Origin: JAAYUD01 sp963676865
GTDB taxonomy: Bacteria; Bacteroidota; Bacteroidia; Bacteroidales; Bacteroidaceae
NCBI GenBank assembly: GCA_963676865.2
Contig: CAXXSS010000001.1
Coordinates: 186,001 to 250,000, forward strand
DNA length: 64,000 nucleotides
Direction: 5' to 3'
The translations under genes and the position numbers were made by a program. The notes under the pieces are model-generated. The model saw only the letters and a list, made by a program, of their open reading frames with translations, searched no databases and was not told the origin of the DNA. Positions 61,078 through 64,000 of this stretch are shown piece after piece. Each line of letters starts with the position of its first letter. Positions within the stretch are counted from its first letter, which is position 1.

Positions 61078-61488
61078 ATGGTAACATCAAAAACAGCAGA
61101 AATGCGATTTCGGCATGTATGGGAGATGTTCGGAAAGGAACTCACTGTGAATTATCGTTGCAGTTTGTCAGAAATTGCAGCTAAAAACCGTACGAACTTG
61201 AATGGGATGCGCAGCTGGATGCTCGACCGTGGACATTCGGTATCCCAACTAAAGAAAGAGGTTCTCCATCGCTATTACGGCGGCTCCATACCCGACGTCA
61301 AGGAGGCGGGGCGGATGTTCACGCCGATAGTGGCGTCCGGTATTCCGAAAGCGGGGCCTTCACTACTGGGCATCCATATCACCTTCAACAGCGGTACGAG
61401 CGTCACCGTCAAAGAGGCGACTCCCGAGGGTATAATGGGCCTGATCCTGAGTTACGAAAGAATGGAGGGCGAGTTATGTACTCTTTGA
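61078..61488 (+). CDS. tnpA: IS66 accessory protein TnpA
   Basis: The protein is 136 residues with an N-terminal helix-turn-helix-like part (about 15-60, LSEIAAKNRTNLNGMRSWML) and a C-terminal segment ending VTVKEATPEGIMGLIL. It is the first of the three IS66 genes; these accessory proteins are needed for transposition but their activity is not well defined. Its last 13 bp overlap tnpB, which suggests translational coupling. Confidence 0.82.
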   Translation: MVTSKTAEMRFRHVWEMFGKELTVNYRCSLSEIAAKNRTNLNGMRSWMLDRGHSVSQLKKEVLHRYYGGSIPDVKEAGRMFTPIVASGIPKAGPSLLGIHITFNSGTSVTVKEATPEGIMGLILSYERMEGELCTL

Positions 61489-61826
61489 CGTCAAGCAACA
61501 AATATTACTTGTATCAAGGGTATGTCCGAATGAATCGGGGTATTGACGGACTTTACAAGATGATACGTTCTGAAATGAAAGAGCTCTCTCCCGTTTCGGG
61601 TGACGCGTTCATCTTCTTCGGAAAGAAAAGACAAAGCGTGAAGATACTCAAGTGGGACGGCGACGGTTTTTTGCTGTATTACAAACGGCTTGAGGGCGGC
61701 AGTTTCGAAGTGCCCGTTTTCAACCCGCGTACGGGCAATTACGAGATCGGGTGGAACACACTCTCCTTTATTCTCAACGGAGTGTCGCTTGGGTCCGTAA
61801 GGCTGCGAAAGCGTTTCCGAATATAG
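61476..61826 (+). CDS. tnpB: IS66 accessory protein TnpB (Orf2)
   Basis: The protein is 116 residues and matches the IS66 Orf2-like family: YVRMNRGIDGLYKMIRSEM, then DAFIFFGKKRQSVKILKWDG and FLLYYKRLEGGSFEVPVF. It lies between tnpA (13-bp overlap) and tnpC. It is needed for IS66 transposition in the known cases; the mechanism is unresolved. Confidence 0.9.
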   Translation: MYSLTSSNKYYLYQGYVRMNRGIDGLYKMIRSEMKELSPVSGDAFIFFGKKRQSVKILKWDGDGFLLYYKRLEGGSFEVPVFNPRTGNYEIGWNTLSFILNGVSLGSVRLRKRFRI

Positions 61827-61878
61827 CTGAAAGGTCCTGTTTATAGTAAATTAATCATGAAAAAAGTCGAGCTTTTCG

Positions 61879-61909
61879 TTTGATATTCCGGTGATTTTTG
61901 GTACCTTTG
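61879..61909 (+). promoter_or_regulatory. Separate promoter of IS66 tnpC, close to the start codon
   Basis: TTTG (61879-61882) and TACCTTTG (61902-61909) fit the -33 and -7 boxes with 19-bp spacing. The -7 box ends only 4 nt before the tnpC ATG, so the transcript would start at or next to the start codon. Confidence 0.5.
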
Positions 61910-61913
61910 TACT

Positions 61914-63494
61914 ATGAGAAAGGATGAGATTGTCGAACTGTTGAAGCAGCAAATAGGCAGCTATAAAAAGCTGATTGATGATTTGCGCGAACAAGAGAAA
62001 AGACAATCCGAGCAAATCACGGAACTTATAACGGAAGTGGCATCCCTGAGGGAGGCGCTCCTTCAGAAAGGTGAATCCCTGAGCAAACAGAAACGCGTCT
62101 GCAAGGGACTGGGCAAACTGATTGCCGTCACATCCGAGAAACAGCTCCCCCCGCCGGTGCTTCTTACCGATGAGGAAAGGCGGCGGCAGGAAGAGGAAAG
62201 AAGCCTTCAGAGGAAGGCCCGGAAGAATAACGGGGCCAGGCGTGACATGCACGCGGACATGGAGGTGGAAGAACACGACATCTACCCCGAGCAGGCGGAG
62301 TTCGACAGGAACAAGGCTCGGCCGTTGTCGGAGAAGCTGCGTATATCCATCCGTTACGAATGCGTGCCCATGCGTTTCATTAAACACGTCTACAACATCC
62401 ACTCTTATACACAAGACGGCCGCGTCTATACGGGCAAGACTCCCCCTTCGGCTTTCTTGAACTCCAATTACGACGCCTCCTTTATCGCCGGACTGATGGA
62501 GCTTCGCTACATACAATCCGTACCGATGGAACGAATCATCGGTTATTTTGAAAGCCATGGCTTCACTCTGAAAAAGCCTACCGCCCATAAGCTGATCGAA
62601 AGAGCGTCCCTGTTGTTGGAGAATCTCTACAAGTGTACCAGGCAAACCGTTCTCCGGGATAATTATATCTCCGCCGATGAGACGTATTACAAAATACTCG
62701 TCAGGGAGAAGAACGGCAAGGGTCGCGGAGTCAGAAAAGGGTACCTGTGGGTAATCATCGGAATGAGGAGTAAGCTGTTGTATGTACTTTACCAAGACGG
62801 TTCCCGGTCGGAAGATGTGATTCTTCGAGAGTTGGAAGACTACAGGGGCGTCATACAGAGCGACGGCTACTCTCCCTATCGGAAACTTCAAAAAGAAGGT
62901 TATCCCCATATCACGCGAATAGCCTGCCTGCAACACGTCAAACGGAAATTTATTGATTGCGGTGAGGACGAAGAGGCCGGAAAGATGGTGGGGTTGATCA
63001 ATAAGCTGTATCACCGGGAGCACAAACATCGAATCGGAGAAAAGAACTGGACGGAAGAGAAGAATCGTAGATTCCGAAACGAATATGCTCCTCCGGTCCT
63101 GGAAGAAATAAGGGCGCACCTCGATCGGATAGAATCAGGTCCCGGCCTGCTTCCCAAAAGCGAGCTATACGCGGCGGTCGTCTATATGAGAAATGAATGG
63201 GAGGCCATCGAGAACATCTTCAAGCACGGGGCGACAAGGCTGGACAATAATACGGTAGAGCGGATGAACCGTTACTTCTCTATATCAAGAAGGAACTCTC
63301 TGTTTTTCGGCAGCCATAAAGGGGCCGAAAGGGGAGCCATACTCTACACGCTGGCATTGTCATGTCGCATGAATGGAATAAATCTGTTCCAATATCTCAC
63401 CGATATCATCAACACGACAGCAGAGTGGCAACCCAACACGCCACTGGAAAAATATCGGGAACTACTTCCTGACAGATACAAAAAAGACTCATAA
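61914..63494 (+). CDS. tnpC: IS66-family transposase TnpC
   Basis: The protein is 526 residues. It has an N-terminal coiled coil (about 5-65), a charged linker and the IS66 transposase domain with DDE residues D255 (YISADETYY), D317 (VIQSDGYSPY) and E449 (LDNNTVERMNR). The conserved FFGSHKGAERGA segment follows near the C-terminus. The zinc-finger region common in other IS66 transposases is not obvious. All catalytic residues are present, so the element may be active. A long reverse-strand open frame over this gene is a shadow of its codon use. Confidence 0.95.
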   Translation: MRKDEIVELLKQQIGSYKKLIDDLREQEKRQSEQITELITEVASLREALLQKGESLSKQKRVCKGLGKLIAVTSEKQLPPPVLLTDEERRRQEEERSLQRKARKNNGARRDMHADMEVEEHDIYPEQAEFDRNKARPLSEKLRISIRYECVPMRFIKHVYNIHSYTQDGRVYTGKTPPSAFLNSNYDASFIAGLMELRYIQSVPMERIIGYFESHGFTLKKPTAHKLIERASLLLENLYKCTRQTVLRDNYISADETYYKILVREKNGKGRGVRKGYLWVIIGMRSKLLYVLYQDGSRSEDVILRELEDYRGVIQSDGYSPYRKLQKEGYPHITRIACLQHVKRKFIDCGEDEEAGKMVGLINKLYHREHKHRIGEKNWTEEKNRRFRNEYAPPVLEEIRAHLDRIESGPGLLPKSELYAAVVYMRNEWEAIENIFKHGATRLDNNTVERMNRYFSISRRNSLFFGSHKGAERGAILYTLALSCRMNGINLFQYLTDIINTTAEWQPNTPLEKYRELLPDRYKKDS

Positions 63495-63549
63495 ATAAAG
63501 GATTGTATTTTTTATTTTAAGAACAACGCATAATCGCGGAGACGCTTAC

Positions 63550-63557
63550 TCTTCCAG
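63550..63557. repeat. Right 8-bp target-site duplication of IS66
   Basis: TCTTCCAG, identical to 60991-60998. Confidence 0.9.
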
Positions 63558-63913
63558 AGAAAAAAAATCGGACCTTTTCCAGGCATGGGCAGTAAGTAAA
63601 GGAGTTTCTACACGGTGCATACACCACAAATGCCGAGTAATGATTTAATCGGTTGATATAAGAAGTGGACGATCCGTATTTCATAAGACACTAACAATAA
63701 GCAAGATAACACCATTCTAATGTCCCATAAATAAGTCATGCCTGTATATACCGTTCATAGTCAACAGGATAAGGTGACAGAAACTTTTTGGAAAATAAGA
63801 AGTTGCAGAATCATCATCCAACCTGAATAATTCTTACTTGATTTCGAGATAAGAAAAATGCTAAAAAGCTATTCAAATAATAGGCTATCACAATAGATGG
63901 GCCCTCATAATAA

Positions 63914-63962
63914 TAAGAGTCCGTTATCATAAACATGAATTGTTATTGATAACGGACTCTTA
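63914..63962. terminator. Terminator-like hairpin at the right edge
   Basis: TAAGAGTCCGTTATCA (63914-63929) and its exact complement (63947-63962) form a 16-bp stem with a 17-nt loop. T-rich sequence follows on the right. No gene was recognised between 63558 and 64000, so it probably belongs to a convergent gene beyond the window. Confidence 0.5.
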
Positions 63963-64000
63963 GTTTAGTCTCTATTGTATATATGTCGTGTCTTTTTACC

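Larger units (their letters stand above)
60999..63549 (+). mobile_element. Intact IS66-family insertion sequence (2551 bp)
   Basis: Terminal inverted repeats begin GTAAGCGTCTC at both ends and match in 22 of 23-24 positions (left continues GGCGATTATGC, right continues CGCGATTATGC). Perfect 8-bp direct repeats TCTTCCAG flank it (60991-60998 and 63550-63557), the size expected for IS66 target duplications. The element carries tnpA, tnpB and tnpC, all intact and in the usual order. Its codon use is more GC-rich than the flanking host genes, which supports recent arrival. Confidence 0.95.

Noticed and set aside
61851..63119. 422-residue reverse-strand open frame over tnpC
   Set aside because: Antisense shadow of the high-GC transposase gene, which carries all DDE residues on the plus strand.
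1..64000. rRNA, tRNA, riboswitch or phage genes
   Set aside because: No clear cloverleaf, rRNA segment, known riboswitch core or phage structural gene was recognised by reading. A covariance-model scan would be needed to exclude small RNAs.

Overview
The window looks like a chromosomal segment from a Bacteroides-type gut or human-associated Bacteroidota (order Bacteroidales). The evidence is SusC/SusD pairs, a hybrid two-component (HTCS) regulator, the promoter signature TAnnTTTG in front of many genes, a menaquinone operon, secreted glycoside hydrolases and typical Bacteroides IS elements. No rRNA, tRNA, CRISPR array or phage was recognised. I cannot name the species from the sequence alone.

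Layout, left to right. (1) 1-2.3 kb: the N-terminal part of an ECF sigma factor, then a complete IS3-family element with a canonical -1 frameshift heptamer. (2) 2.4-5.6 kb: two nitroreductases flanking a small secreted protein, a KdsC-type phosphatase and a DUF2520 Rossmann protein. (3) 5.8-15.7 kb: a beta-1,4-galactan polysaccharide utilisation locus: SusC, SusD, a SusE-type glycan-binding lipoprotein, a GH53 endo-galactanase and a GH2 beta-galactosidase. A GH20 hexosaminidase converges on it. (4) 18.3-19.0 kb: a gene-free stretch made of degenerate 42-bp repeats. (5) 19.0-23.8 kb: HAD phosphatase, Crp-type and LuxR-type regulators, GNAT acetyltransferase, GH18 and a DUF1349 protein. (6) 23.8-31.5 kb: an AT-rich, apparently acquired copper/silver efflux operon (Cys/His-rich secreted protein, CusA, CusC, CusB, HMA protein). 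(7) 31.5-38.3 kb: an HTCS regulator, enolase and an OmpA lipoprotein. (8) 38.5-41.2 kb: type II pantothenate kinase, free-methionine-sulfoxide reductase and an esterase. (9) 41.2-46.1 kb: a menaquinone operon with a HAD-hotdog fusion, a frameshifted menF, menD and menB. (10) 46.2-49.9 kb: the oxidative pentose phosphate operon gnd-zwf-pgl. (11) 50-54 kb: a YgbA_NO-type protein, an AraC regulator and a DUF4838 carbohydrate-active protein. (12) 54-60.6 kb: an OmpA protein, then a TonB receptor-DUF4249 lipoprotein-LytS kinase-LytTR regulator cassette. (13) 61-63.5 kb: an intact IS66-family element with perfect 8-bp target duplications.

How the parts work together. The PUL would cut galactan at the surface (GH53), bind and import oligosaccharides (SusE-like, SusD, SusC) and finish them to galactose (GH2). 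The Cus operon forms a complete tripartite efflux pump plus periplasmic metal-binding proteins. HAD-hotdog, MenF, MenD and MenB cover four menaquinone steps, but menC and menE do not follow menB and menF is broken by a single missing base. gnd-zwf-pgl encodes the whole oxidative branch from glucose-6-phosphate to ribulose-5-phosphate. The TonB/DUF4249/kinase/regulator cassette looks like a self-contained outer-membrane uptake and signalling unit of unknown substrate.

The most unusual non-coding features are several very long intergenic palindromes (near 0.7, 35.8, 50.0 and 60.9 kb). One of them is built from an IS3 end. The 42-bp repeat array is also unexplained. Several starts were moved inward from longer open frames because the longer versions begin with TTG or GTG and skip the signal peptide.
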